A stretch of DNA of 64,000 bases from Thalassococcus_A lentus. Lineage in GTDB: Bacteria > Pseudomonadota > Alphaproteobacteria > Rhodobacterales > Rhodobacteraceae. How positions within the stretch are numbered: position 1 is the first letter of the stretch; each line of letters starts with the position of its first letter. The position numbers and the translations under genes were made by a program. This document shows, piece by piece, positions 42,270-50,723 of this stretch. The notes under the pieces are model-generated. The model ran no database searches, was not told the origin of the DNA, and saw only the letters and a program-made list of their open reading frames with translations. The stretch covers positions 806,001 to 870,000 of the forward strand of contig NZ_JAQIOY010000001.1 of the NCBI RefSeq assembly GCF_028023555.1, in the 5' to 3' direction.

Positions 42270-43025
42270 CTAAAGCCGGATGGTTGAAATCAGGCGGCCA
42301 TAGTCGGCTTCTTTGGCATGCGTCGAACGTCGGTAGGAAAAGAACCTGTCTGGATCAGAATAGGTGCAATGGCGTGTCCATTCCGCGCTGACGCCGGCCT
42401 GTCGCAGGCAATGCAATCCAAAGGCCGGCAGATCAAATTGAACACGGTCGCCGGTGCCACCGGCAAAAAAGCGGCCGTTTTCGCCGTCGAGGTCCAGAAA
42501 TGCCTCTAGGAATTCAGGGCCCACTTCATAGGCTCTTTGACTGATCGACGGCCCGATAACTGCATGAATGCTCTCCCGGTTCGCGCCGATCGCAACCATG
42601 GCGTCTACGGTTGCTTCCAAAACGCCCAATTGCGCGCCGCGCCAGCCTGCGTGGGCCGCACCGATCACGCCAGCGTCCCTGTCGGCGAACAGAACCGGCT
42701 GGCAGTCTGCCGTCAGGATCGCAAGCGCAATCCCCGGTGTCGCGGTTACGAGCGCGTCAGCCTTGGGGCGGTCGCCTACGATGGGCGCCGTTACGGTCAC
42801 CACATCAGGCGAATGCACCTGATGAACCGTGACCAGATGATCGGGCGCGACTTCCATGGCTTCGGCAACCCGAGCACGGTTGATTGCAACCACATCGGTC
42901 TGATCTGATGAGCCCGGGCCGCAATTCAAACCCTGAAACACGCCAGAAGACGCGCCGCCGCGCCGCGTGAAAAAGCCGTGGCGTATGTCGCCCAGACTGT
43001 CAGCCGTGATGATTTCCAGTGTCAT
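42270..43025 (-). CDS. pgeF: purine nucleoside phosphorylase / polyphenol oxidase family protein PgeF
   Basis: A 251-residue YfiH/LACC1-fold protein. Hallmarks are GFFTRRGGASSGVFQGLNCG, the metal/active block TADCQPVLFAD with IGAAHAGWRG, and IGPSISQRAYEVG. Family members act on purine nucleosides, and E. coli PgeF edits cell-wall precursors that carry the wrong first amino acid. The start overlaps the preceding methyltransferase stop by four bases, in the order lgt, methyltransferase, pgeF. Confidence 0.92.
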   Translation of the reverse strand: MTLEIITADSLGDIRHGFFTRRGGASSGVFQGLNCGPGSSDQTDVVAINRARVAEAMEVAPDHLVTVHQVHSPDVVTVTAPIVGDRPKADALVTATPGIALAILTADCQPVLFADRDAGVIGAAHAGWRGAQLGVLEATVDAMVAIGANRESIHAVIGPSISQRAYEVGPEFLEAFLDLDGENGRFFAGGTGDRVQFDLPAFGLHCLRQAGVSAEWTRHCTYSDPDRFFSYRRSTHAKEADYGRLISTIRL

Positions 43026-44086
43026 GGGTCGACTCCGGGTGGCAATGGGCTGTCCTTTGGAAACAGCGCGAGCGTCTTGAACAGCGAACCCATTTCCTGC
43101 GGATGCGTCAACCGTCGATGTGCTGCGATATGCGATTCAAGCGCGGTTCCGGCCAGATTTTTGGCGAGCGCCTGCGCACGCGCCGTGATGCCAAGACGTT
43201 CAAGGAACACGCCTTGTGTTGTCATGGCTGAATGCGCGGCGGGTTCTGCCGCCTTGGCAATGGCTTCGAAATCGACATGCGCTGTGAGATCGGCCTTTCC
43301 CGGCTCTTTGAACGGATCGGTTGGTTGATGCTGGTATAGCGCCTGAAACGTATCACCGATGGATCGCCAATCCCCATAGTCGATCATAAATGCGACGCCG
43401 CCCTGTGCAGCGATGTGCTGGCCAATCGCGGCTGCGATATTCTGCGCCGGTGCGCAGGTTTCGACGATTTGTCCCGTGGCGGTGTCTTCAAGCCGGTGGT
43501 CGAGGGCAGCATGCGGTGCGGCATCGGTCAGCCCGAGCGTCAGCGCGCCGTCCTTCACGCCAATGACCCGTTCGCGCCATCCATGATCATCTCGTTGAAA
43601 CTGACGAATTGGAAGCGCGTCCAGAAATTCGTTGGCGACCAGAAACATGGGAAGATCTGGCAAATCCTGCAGGTCGGACACCCAGGTTGGTTTTTGCGCA
43701 GACAGCGTTTTTTCCTGAACCGCTCGCAAGGTCCCAGAGGCTTCGAGCAGGTAAAGGTGCAGCGCATCGTGAAAACCGGGCACGGCGGCCGTAACACGCA
43801 GAATGTCTGCCATGAGGGTGCCGTGACCGGGGCCCAACTCAGCCAAGACAAAGGGTGCGGGCCGGTCTTGGTCAAGCCAGCATTGCGCAAGCGCAAGCCC
43901 AATCATTTCACCGAACATCTGACTGATTTCCGGGGCAGTCGTGAAATCGCCAGACTGCCCGATCGGGTCTGAGGTGGTGTAGTAGCCATGCTCGGGATGC
44001 AGGAGACAGGCCGACATGTATTCAGCGATTGTCATCGGTCCTGTCCGGCTGATTTGCCGGATCAGAATGTCGTGCAGTGGAGTCAT
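43022..44086 (-). CDS. class I SAM-dependent methyltransferase, MidA/NDUFAF7 family
   Basis: A 354-residue methyltransferase. MTIAEYMSACLLHPEHGYYTT, then DFTTAPEISQMFGEMIGLAL and the SAM-binding LAELGPGHGTLMADILR, are signatures of the family of human NDUFAF7, which methylates an arginine of complex I. The bacterial role is less clear. The true start is the ATG at 44086, overlapping the lgt stop; the frame runs open further upstream into lgt only by chance. Confidence 0.92.
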   Translation of the reverse strand: MTPLHDILIRQISRTGPMTIAEYMSACLLHPEHGYYTTSDPIGQSGDFTTAPEISQMFGEMIGLALAQCWLDQDRPAPFVLAELGPGHGTLMADILRVTAAVPGFHDALHLYLLEASGTLRAVQEKTLSAQKPTWVSDLQDLPDLPMFLVANEFLDALPIRQFQRDDHGWRERVIGVKDGALTLGLTDAAPHAALDHRLEDTATGQIVETCAPAQNIAAAIGQHIAAQGGVAFMIDYGDWRSIGDTFQALYQHQPTDPFKEPGKADLTAHVDFEAIAKAAEPAAHSAMTTQGVFLERLGITARAQALAKNLAGTALESHIAAHRRLTHPQEMGSLFKTLALFPKDSPLPPGVDP

Positions 44087-44967
44087 GGGTGTCTCTTGGC
44101 CCGCTGGATGAGCCATAGGCCAAACGCGATCATTGGCAGTGTGAGAATTTGACCCATGGTCAAACCATAGCCACCGATGTGCAGTGCCAGCCCCAAAGGA
44201 TTGCCCTCGGTTACGAATTGCGCATCGGGTTGGCGAAAAAACTCCACAATGAACCGAGACAGGCCGTACCCAGCCATGAATGTGCCTGCCAGCGTGCCGG
44301 GTGCTTTGAACGCTGAACGAGAGGCGAGCCAAACCAGAACGATGAACAAAATCAGGCCTTCGAGCGCGGCCTCGTAGAGCTGTGATGGATGCCGCGCGCA
44401 GAGCTCTCCGACGGCTTGTCCGCAGGCCTGCGCGGATTGCCCGGGAAAGATGACCGCCCATGGCACATCGGTTGGGCGGCCCCAAAGCTCCGCGTTGACA
44501 AAATTCGCAAGCCGCCCCAACAGCAATCCGATCGGCGTTGCAAGCGCGAGCATGTCGGCGGTTTGCAGGACCGGCGCATTGGTTTTGCGGCATGTCCATA
44601 GCGCGGCGACGATGACCCCCAGAAGACCGCCGTGAAACGACATTCCCCCTGTCCAGATCATCGGAATTTCAAGCGGGTTCTGCAGGTAGTATCCCGGTTG
44701 ATAGAACAAAACATAGCCGAGCCTGCCACCGAGGATGATTCCCAGTATGACAGCGGTCAACAGATCTTCGACCTGATCACGGGTCATGGGGGGCGTTTGG
44801 GTGGGCCAAAGATGAGGCCGGGACACCGTGGCCAACGCAATCCGCCAGCCGATGAGAATGCCTGCGATATAAGCCAGCGCATACCAGCGCAGGGCAAAGG
44901 TCAGACCAAAAAGCGAGATCGAGAAAATCTCGGGAGACAGATCGGGAAAGGGAATTACAGCGTGCAT
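44083..44967 (-). CDS. lgt: prolipoprotein diacylglyceryl transferase
   Basis: A 294-residue membrane enzyme with about seven hydrophobic segments. GGRLGYVLFYQP, the SFHGGLLGVIVAAL block with the catalytic His, and the signature GRLANFVNAELWGRPTD identify it. It puts diacylglycerol on the lipobox Cys, so it serves the lipoproteins encoded here (two cytochromes, OmpA-like). I chose the ATG at 44967; an ATG 21 codons earlier is unlikely. Confidence 0.96.
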   Translation of the reverse strand: MHAVIPFPDLSPEIFSISLFGLTFALRWYALAYIAGILIGWRIALATVSRPHLWPTQTPPMTRDQVEDLLTAVILGIILGGRLGYVLFYQPGYYLQNPLEIPMIWTGGMSFHGGLLGVIVAALWTCRKTNAPVLQTADMLALATPIGLLLGRLANFVNAELWGRPTDVPWAVIFPGQSAQACGQAVGELCARHPSQLYEAALEGLILFIVLVWLASRSAFKAPGTLAGTFMAGYGLSRFIVEFFRQPDAQFVTEGNPLGLALHIGGYGLTMGQILTLPMIAFGLWLIQRAKRHP

Positions 44968-45059
44968 GCGTCCTGTTGCCTCTGCCAGAGCAGGGAAGTC
45001 AAGGTTGAGACTCGGGCAGCAAGGCCCCATATAGATATCAGGAAACGATGGAGCGACTT

Positions 45060-45302
45060 ATGCAGACACGCAACAAGGTATTCGAGGACATCTCGCAGCT
45101 CATGACGAATGCCATGGGTGTCGCGCAGGGCGCCAAGGACGAAGCCGAAACGGCGATGAAGTCGCTGGTGGACCGTTGGTTGGCGGATCGTGATTTCGTG
45201 ACCCGTGAGGAATTTGATGCGGTGCGCGCGATGGCCCAGAAAGCCCGTGAAGAGAATGAAGCGTTGAAGGCTCGCCTCGACGCACTTGAGGCGAAATCCT
45301 GA
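45060..45302 (+). CDS. ubiK: ubiquinone biosynthesis accessory factor UbiK
   Basis: An 80-residue membrane-fusogenic (BMFP) protein. The N-terminal QTRNKVFEDISQLMTNAMGVAQGAKDEAE amphipathic helix and the C-terminal coiled coil (KAREENEALKARLDALEAK) are typical. It is an assembly factor for the aerobic ubiquinone synthesis complex. GGAG lies seven bases before the ATG at 45060, better placed than the ATG at 45048. It is divergent from lgt. Confidence 0.9.
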   Translation: MQTRNKVFEDISQLMTNAMGVAQGAKDEAETAMKSLVDRWLADRDFVTREEFDAVRAMAQKAREENEALKARLDALEAKS

Positions 45303-45427
45303 GAACGACGCTTGGCGCTCGCGCCCGTGGGGCGCGTCGCCCCACCCGCCGTCCCATGTATTGGGGCGCTGCCCCCGCCGCGGCTGCGCCGCTGCGCCCC
45401 CGGGATATTTTCAGCACAAAGAAGCTG
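45303..45427. repeat. GC-rich intergenic palindromic element
   Basis: This stretch holds short GC-rich inverted arms (GGGGCGCGTCGCCCC, GGGGCGCTGCCCC, CGCCGCGGCTGCGCCG) and ends CCCCCGGGATATTTTCAG followed by CACAAAGAAG. A closing string of that form is, from general knowledge, scattered through Rhodobacterales genomes. Only one copy occurs in this window, so multicopy status cannot be shown here. The tail runs into the 3' end of the CobW-type gene. Confidence 0.6.
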
Positions 45428-46265
45428 TGAGCCAAGACTGCCAGACTGAAGGGTCGGACTGTTCTGCAAGTCCGATCCCTATGAGATGGGCCTTGGTCCT
45501 CTTCGCCGGTTTAATGTCGGTTTGAGATCCCACGCAGTGCACTTCCCAGCTTTTGCCGGAAGGGGCATCGACCCAGCCTTTGAGTCGGAAAAGGTTGTCT
45601 GGTCGCGCGTTCAGGACTGCCCGCAAGTCTGGCGCGGTCATGGACCGAGCGGGACATCCGCTCCAATTGGTATAGGCGGGATGGGGAATGGTTTTTCGGC
45701 TGGGTGTCGAGACCGGTCTTTGATCCAGCAGAAGCGGAGCCAAGGGGACCTGAGTTGCCAAGTTTTGCGTTGTCCGATCAGGCAGAAACGCCGGGGTCGT
45801 TGCGGATTTCGAGATCAGCAGCAATTGGGCGGCTTCGGCCTGGCCGCGGATCTGGGCGCCGATCTTTGCATCCTGGCTTAGGGCATCCCAAGTGAGGCCG
45901 TCGATAACCGTGGCGATGCCACCATAGGCCAGATCCGGTTCAGTCAGAGCGGCATTCGCGATTGCGGCGGGGTCGCCAATGCCAGAGGCCTCGATCAGCA
46001 AGTGGTCGGGACGGGCCGGTCTGTCCAGAACGTCGCCGATGGCCATGAACAGATCCGCGCCCATGGTGCAACAGACACATCCATTTGTAAGCGCAATGGT
46101 ATCGTCTGTACGCGATTCCAAAAGCGCTGCGTCTATGTTTACCGCGCCGAAATCGTTCACCATGATCATGAGACGCTGCCCATGCGTTTCAGACAACAGC
46201 CGGTTCAGCACCGTTGTCTTGCCAGCGCCCAGATAGCCCCCGATCACCGTCAGTGGCAGGCGCAT
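45411..46265 (-). CDS. CobW/COG0523-family GTPase (putative metallochaperone)
   Basis: A 284-residue G3E GTPase. Walker A is GGYLGAGKTT (9-18), the family metal motif CxCC is present as NGCVCCTMG near residue 65, and IEASGIGDP is the Walker B region. Relatives deliver zinc, cobalt or iron to client enzymes. The start overlaps the amidohydrolase stop by one base (TGATG), so the client could be that metal-dependent hydrolase. The last residues and the stop lie inside a GC-rich repeat element. Confidence 0.88.
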   Translation of the reverse strand: MRLPLTVIGGYLGAGKTTVLNRLLSETHGQRLMIMVNDFGAVNIDAALLESRTDDTIALTNGCVCCTMGADLFMAIGDVLDRPARPDHLLIEASGIGDPAAIANAALTEPDLAYGGIATVIDGLTWDALSQDAKIGAQIRGQAEAAQLLLISKSATTPAFLPDRTTQNLATQVPLAPLLLDQRPVSTPSRKTIPHPAYTNWSGCPARSMTAPDLRAVLNARPDNLFRLKGWVDAPSGKSWEVHCVGSQTDIKPAKRTKAHLIGIGLAEQSDPSVWQSWLTASLC

Positions 46266-47890
46266 CACAACAGGTGAACCGTTCCGCCCAACACCGTTCC
46301 ATGCACGGGGATGTCGCAAAGCGTTTCTGGTGTGGTTTGGGTTGGGTCTGCTCCAAGGACAGCGAAATCGGCGCGCTTGCGCGTTTCGATGCTGCCGATT
46401 TCGTGATCCATACCAAGGGTGAATGCAGCGCCCAAAGTGATTGCATAAAGCGCTTCTTGTACCGAAAGCCTTTGTGCTGCCCCCAGCGTCTGCCCGGACA
46501 TTGTTTGGCGATTGACGGCGCACCAGGCAGTAAAGAGAGGTCCCATTGGTGTCACCGGTGCGTCGGAATGAATCGCCAGATTCACGCCCGCATCCAGTGC
46601 CGCGCGGCAGCCATCCATGGAGGCGGCCCGGTCCGGTCCGATGGTCTGGGCCACGTGCTGATCGCCGAAATACCAGATATGATTGGCGAAGAGATTGACG
46701 CACAAATCCAGTTCTCTGGCGCGGGCAAACTGAGGCGCGTCCATCATTTGGGCGTGTTGCAGAACATGTCGCAGGCCGGGGCGCGGGTGGGCTGCTTTGG
46801 CCTCGGCCAGAGCGTCCATGACCACTTCGGAGGCTTCGTCGCCATTGACGTGGATGTGCATGGGCAGACCCGCGCGCTGCATTTCAAGGCACAGAGCGTG
46901 GATCATATCGGGGGCTGTGTTCCAAATACCGTTGGGCTGTCCGCCGATATAGCCGGGCCAGCGTACCCGGGCCGTCCAACCCTGGATCGAGCCATCCGTC
47001 ATCAGCTTGATCGCGCCAAGGCGCAGTTTTTCGGTTGACTGTTCGCGCAGGGCGAGGGCCTTTGCAGCATTTGCCTCTGGTGCTTCGGTGGTGCCCAGGG
47101 CCGGAACCAGCCGCAGCGGGAAATCGCGATCGGCAGTGATGCGATGCAGTAGACCGATGTCGGATTCTTCGATGGTGGAAAACAAATCTGTCGCTGTCGT
47201 AACGCCAACGCGCTGGCAAACCTTGGCATAGCTGCGAACTGCGTCCTCGCGCAGGCTAAGTGCCCGGAAGTCAACGCCAAGTCGCCGCATGACCGGGAAC
47301 ATCGCAGCCATTTCCTGAAGCTCGCCCGTAGGTTCGCCATCCGCGCCCATAACAACGCCTTCGACATTGGTGTGCGCGCCGTAACCGACAAGGTCGAGAG
47401 CGGCTGAATTGGCACAAAGCAAATGGAAGTTTGAGAACATCACCATGATTGGACGGTCTGCGCTGACCGCGTCGAGATGACGGCGGGACAGCCTTTCGTC
47501 GCTCAGAAATATAGGATCGAGGCCCCAGCCGACGAGCGGTTTGCCTTTGGGCAGTTTCGAATCTGCCTCGGTCAGCCGTTCCACCACGGCATCCAGGGTG
47601 TCGAGCCCACTCCAATGCTGGCCCTCGGGGTCTGTGCGGTCGTGATAGCCGACATAAGTGTAGTCCCAGATGGCACCGGCCATCATATGGGCGTGACCTT
47701 CGACAAACCCAGGCATTAACACCTTGTCTGCCAGTTCGTTGTTCAATGTGCCGCCGCCCCAAGGATCGGCGCATTCTGCATCTCCGACGGCAAGAATATA
47801 GCCGTCTCGTACTGCGACATGGGTCGCCTCGGGCTGATTTGGATCCATTGTGATGATTTTGCGAGCGGCAAAAACAGTGATGTCCGACAT
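46265..47890 (-). CDS. metal-dependent amidohydrolase (YtcJ-like, amidohydrolase 3 family)
   Basis: A 541-residue TIM-barrel hydrolase. The metal-binding HxH is in VEGHAHMM, further ligands lie in MHIHVNGDEAS and the late IHSDAPVTP. The N-terminal beta-sandwich start (ITVFAARKIITMDPNQPEATHVAVRDGYILAVG) fits the family. It hydrolyses an amide or ester bond, substrate unknown. CGGAGG precedes the ATG at 47890 by six bases. It is divergent from LysR and an ABC importer, which suggests catabolism of the imported compound. Confidence 0.88.
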   Translation of the reverse strand: MSDITVFAARKIITMDPNQPEATHVAVRDGYILAVGDAECADPWGGGTLNNELADKVLMPGFVEGHAHMMAGAIWDYTYVGYHDRTDPEGQHWSGLDTLDAVVERLTEADSKLPKGKPLVGWGLDPIFLSDERLSRRHLDAVSADRPIMVMFSNFHLLCANSAALDLVGYGAHTNVEGVVMGADGEPTGELQEMAAMFPVMRRLGVDFRALSLREDAVRSYAKVCQRVGVTTATDLFSTIEESDIGLLHRITADRDFPLRLVPALGTTEAPEANAAKALALREQSTEKLRLGAIKLMTDGSIQGWTARVRWPGYIGGQPNGIWNTAPDMIHALCLEMQRAGLPMHIHVNGDEASEVVMDALAEAKAAHPRPGLRHVLQHAQMMDAPQFARARELDLCVNLFANHIWYFGDQHVAQTIGPDRAASMDGCRAALDAGVNLAIHSDAPVTPMGPLFTAWCAVNRQTMSGQTLGAAQRLSVQEALYAITLGAAFTLGMDHEIGSIETRKRADFAVLGADPTQTTPETLCDIPVHGTVLGGTVHLL

Positions 47891-47930
47891 AGAGGCCTCC
47901 GGGGTTTCATCCCTAGGGTTAGACAAGGGT

Positions 47931-47959
47931 TGATAGTAGCAAAAATGCTTTTACTGTCA
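47931..47959. promoter_or_regulatory. candidate LysR operator
   Basis: TGATAGTA and TACTGTCA (7 of 8 bases complementary) are spaced 13 bases apart in the divergent gap between the amidohydrolase and LysR genes. The dyad lies 19-47 bases upstream of the LysR start. Confidence 0.45.
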
Positions 47960-47977
47960 GCGTAAGCGACAAAAAAT

Positions 47978-48916
47978 GTGAGATTGCGGTTGAATTTTAC
48001 GCTCAAGCAAATGCGGTATCTCGTGACGGTTCTGCACAGAGGATCGATCGCACAAGCCGCCAAGGAATTAAATATATCTCAAAGTTCAATCGTTGCTGCG
48101 ATTGATCTTATGGAGGCAGAGCTGGATCAACAGCTGTTCCGCCGAATTCCGGCGAAAGGACTGGTGGCGACGGATTTGGGCCATGCGGTTGGGGCAAGGA
48201 TCGAAAGCTTTCTGGACGAAGCCAGAATTCTGGAATCGGATTTGATGAGTTTGACCGGCAGTCCGTCAGGCGTGTTGCGCATGGGCTGCTATGCGCCATC
48301 GGCACCCTATGTGTTGCCGCCGATTCTAAAGGCCATTCGCGCAGCCTATCCGCAAATCCGTGTCGATCTGCGCGAGGGTGACATGCAAAGTATCAACGAG
48401 ATGCTGGCAGAGGGTGTGGTCGACGTTGCCTTGACTTACAAACGCGAAACGCCTGAACGGCAGCCGTTCGAAGCCATGTTCCGCGCGACACCCTGGGCTT
48501 TGATTCCGGCAACCGAACAGTTGGCGCAGGCCAAGACGGTCAGTCTGGCGGATTTGTCAAAAATGCCCATGATCCTTTTGGATCTTCCGGGCACGCGCCG
48601 ATATTTCATGGGTCTATTTGATAACCGCGATCTGGCTGTTGATGTCGCTCATACGACGAAATCCAGCCTCGTGCTGAGGGGGCTGGTCGGGGCCGGGTTC
48701 GGGTTTTCGCTCTTGAATATTTGCGGGCCGACGGACCGAGACGGATCCGGTGGCTATGTTGCCCTTCCTGTCATCGATGCCGAAGACGCCCCCCGGTTTG
48801 GTTTAGCCTATTCCGCCAGTTCCGCCCGATCCAGTTTGGTGCAATCCGTCTTGCAAACCTGCAGGGAAGTTGGGCAGGCGGGCGCGTTTTCGCATCTAAT
48901 CATGGCAGACAGCTAA
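47978..48916 (+). CDS. LysR-family transcriptional regulator
   Basis: A 312-residue regulator. The N-terminal helix-turn-helix (LKQMRYLVTVLHRGSIAQAAKELNISQSSIVAAIDLME) is followed by the periplasmic-binding-like sensor (GVLRMGCYAPSAPYVLPPIL). It probably activates the divergent amidohydrolase and the following ABC genes in response to the substrate. The GTG at 47978 is the outermost start; a TTG four codons later (47990) is possible, as neither has a clear ribosome site. Confidence 0.9.
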   Translation: MRLRLNFTLKQMRYLVTVLHRGSIAQAAKELNISQSSIVAAIDLMEAELDQQLFRRIPAKGLVATDLGHAVGARIESFLDEARILESDLMSLTGSPSGVLRMGCYAPSAPYVLPPILKAIRAAYPQIRVDLREGDMQSINEMLAEGVVDVALTYKRETPERQPFEAMFRATPWALIPATEQLAQAKTVSLADLSKMPMILLDLPGTRRYFMGLFDNRDLAVDVAHTTKSSLVLRGLVGAGFGFSLLNICGPTDRDGSGGYVALPVIDAEDAPRFGLAYSASSARSSLVQSVLQTCREVGQAGAFSHLIMADS

Positions 48917-49019
48917 GTTTATAAAATGTGGTGCACAGTATCAGAAAACACGGTTTTCTGTGTTTAGTGCCCCGGCTAGGCTTTGGATCAAGAGACAAGA
49001 GTCCAACCGGGAGAATCTG

Positions 49020-50576
49020 ATGACCTACTTCAAGAGTATTCTAAGCGCTGCACTGTTGAGTGCGACGGCGCTGACCGCTCCGGCGGCCTTTGCTGATGGC
49101 GGAACCTTGGTGATTGCATCCACGCAGGTGCCACGTCACCTGAACGGATCGGTACAATCTGGTATTGCGACGGCAATTCCATCCACCCAGATTTTCGCAT
49201 CGCCCCTGCGCTATGATGAAAACTGGGAACCGCAGCCTTATCTGGCGGAAAGCTGGGACGTGGCCGATGATGGTATGAGCGTCACACTGAACCTCGTAAA
49301 GGGTGCAACGTTCCACGACGGAGAGCCGGTCGAAGCCGAAGACGTCGCTTTCTCGATCATGAACACCAAGAACAATCACCCGTTCCAGTCGATGTTTGCA
49401 CCGGTCGACACCATTGATACACCCGATGCGCACACCGTGGTGATCAATCTGAGCAAACCGCATCCCGCACTTTTGCTGGCCCTGTCTCCGGCTCTGGCGC
49501 CGGTGCTGCCCAAGCACATTTACGATGACGGCCAAGACCCAAAATCGCATCCGGCCAATTCGGCGCCGATCGGTTCGGGGCCCTTCATGCTCGAAGAATT
49601 CACGCCCGGCGAAGCCGTCATTCTGAAAAAGAATCCGAACTTCTTTATCGATGGCCGCCCGATGCTGGATGAAATCATCATCCGCATCATCAAAGACCCA
49701 TCGGCCTTGCTGATCGCGATGGAAAACCAAGAGGCGGACATGTATCCGTTTATGGCAGGCAGCCAGGAAATCCGCCGTTTGGAAAAGGCTGAACATCTGG
49801 GTGTGACCTCTGACGGCTATGCGGCGGTCGGTCCGATCAACTGGCTGGCGTTTAACACCAAGTCGGAAAAGCTGAGCGATCCCAAGGTACGTCAGGCGAT
49901 CGCCTACGCCGTCGACCGTGATTTCATCACGAAGGCCCTGCATCGCGGTGTTTCCAGCCCGCAGCGCGGCCCGATCATCGAAGGCTCGCCATTCTTTGAC
50001 GAGAGCATTCCCGCCTATGATGTTAATCTCGACAAGGCCAATGCTCTTATGGCTGAAGCCGGGTTTGGCGACGGAATGGATCTGACGGTCGACTATATTC
50101 CGGGACCCAAAGAACAGCAGCAAAGCGTTGCAGAGTACCTCAAGTCACAGCTGAAAAAGATCGGCATCAATGTGACCGTACGTGCCGCGCCAGACTTCCC
50201 GACATGGGCCGGTCGCGTTAGCTCTTATGACTTTGAACTGACAATGGACGTGGTGTTCAACTGGGGTGATCCGGTGATCGGTGTGCACCGCACCTACCTG
50301 TCCGACAATATCCGCGAAGGCGTGATCTGGTCCAACACGCAGCAGTACAGCAACGCCAAGGTGGATGAGTTGCTGAACATGGCCGCTGTCGAACTGGACC
50401 CAGCCAAGCGCGCCGCGCTCTACGCTGAATTCCAGCAGTTGGTTGCAACCGACCTGCCTGTCTACTGGATCAACGCGCTGCCGTACCACACGGCCTATGA
50501 CAAGCGGCTCCAGAACGTTCCTGTGGGCATCTGGGGCAGCATGCACCCAATGGATACCGTCCACTGGGGTGAGTAA
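49020..50576 (+). CDS. ABC transporter substrate-binding protein, family 5 (peptide/opine/nickel)
   Basis: A 518-residue periplasmic binding protein with a signal peptide (residues 1-24, ending PAAFA). The lobes of family 5 are recognisable: YLAESWDVADDGMSVTLNLVKGATFHDGEPVEAEDV and KVRQAIAYAVDRDFI. It captures an oligopeptide-like or amide-containing compound. GGGAG lies six bases before the ATG at 49020. It heads the ABC operon, and a strong hairpin follows it. Confidence 0.92.
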   Translation: MTYFKSILSAALLSATALTAPAAFADGGTLVIASTQVPRHLNGSVQSGIATAIPSTQIFASPLRYDENWEPQPYLAESWDVADDGMSVTLNLVKGATFHDGEPVEAEDVAFSIMNTKNNHPFQSMFAPVDTIDTPDAHTVVINLSKPHPALLLALSPALAPVLPKHIYDDGQDPKSHPANSAPIGSGPFMLEEFTPGEAVILKKNPNFFIDGRPMLDEIIIRIIKDPSALLIAMENQEADMYPFMAGSQEIRRLEKAEHLGVTSDGYAAVGPINWLAFNTKSEKLSDPKVRQAIAYAVDRDFITKALHRGVSSPQRGPIIEGSPFFDESIPAYDVNLDKANALMAEAGFGDGMDLTVDYIPGPKEQQQSVAEYLKSQLKKIGINVTVRAAPDFPTWAGRVSSYDFELTMDVVFNWGDPVIGVHRTYLSDNIREGVIWSNTQQYSNAKVDELLNMAAVELDPAKRAALYAEFQQLVATDLPVYWINALPYHTAYDKRLQNVPVGIWGSMHPMDTVHWGE

Positions 50577-50587
50577 CACCAATTGCA

Positions 50588-50619
50588 GTTGGCCAGGGTT
50601 TGCACAGACCTTGGCCAAC
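50588..50619 (+). other. stem-loop between binding-protein and permease genes
   Basis: GTTGGCCAGGGT pairs with ACCTTGGCCAAC (12 positions, one G-T pair) around an 8-base loop. No T-run follows. Such hairpins protect the upstream mRNA 3' end and make the binding protein more abundant than the permeases. Confidence 0.7.
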
Positions 50620-50723
50620 CGCACAGACTTTGGCCGTCCGCGCCTTAGCGAATGGCCCATGGATTTCAAGGCCTTCCGAAACCCGGCCTGAACTGACGAC
50701 GTTTTCCAGCAAAGGCTGACTGT

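Noticed and set aside
44087..44599. An upstream extension of the methyltransferase frame into lgt
   Set aside because: The extra residues run antisense-free but out of frame with lgt and do not resemble the MidA family; the ATG at 44086 overlaps the lgt stop in the usual way.
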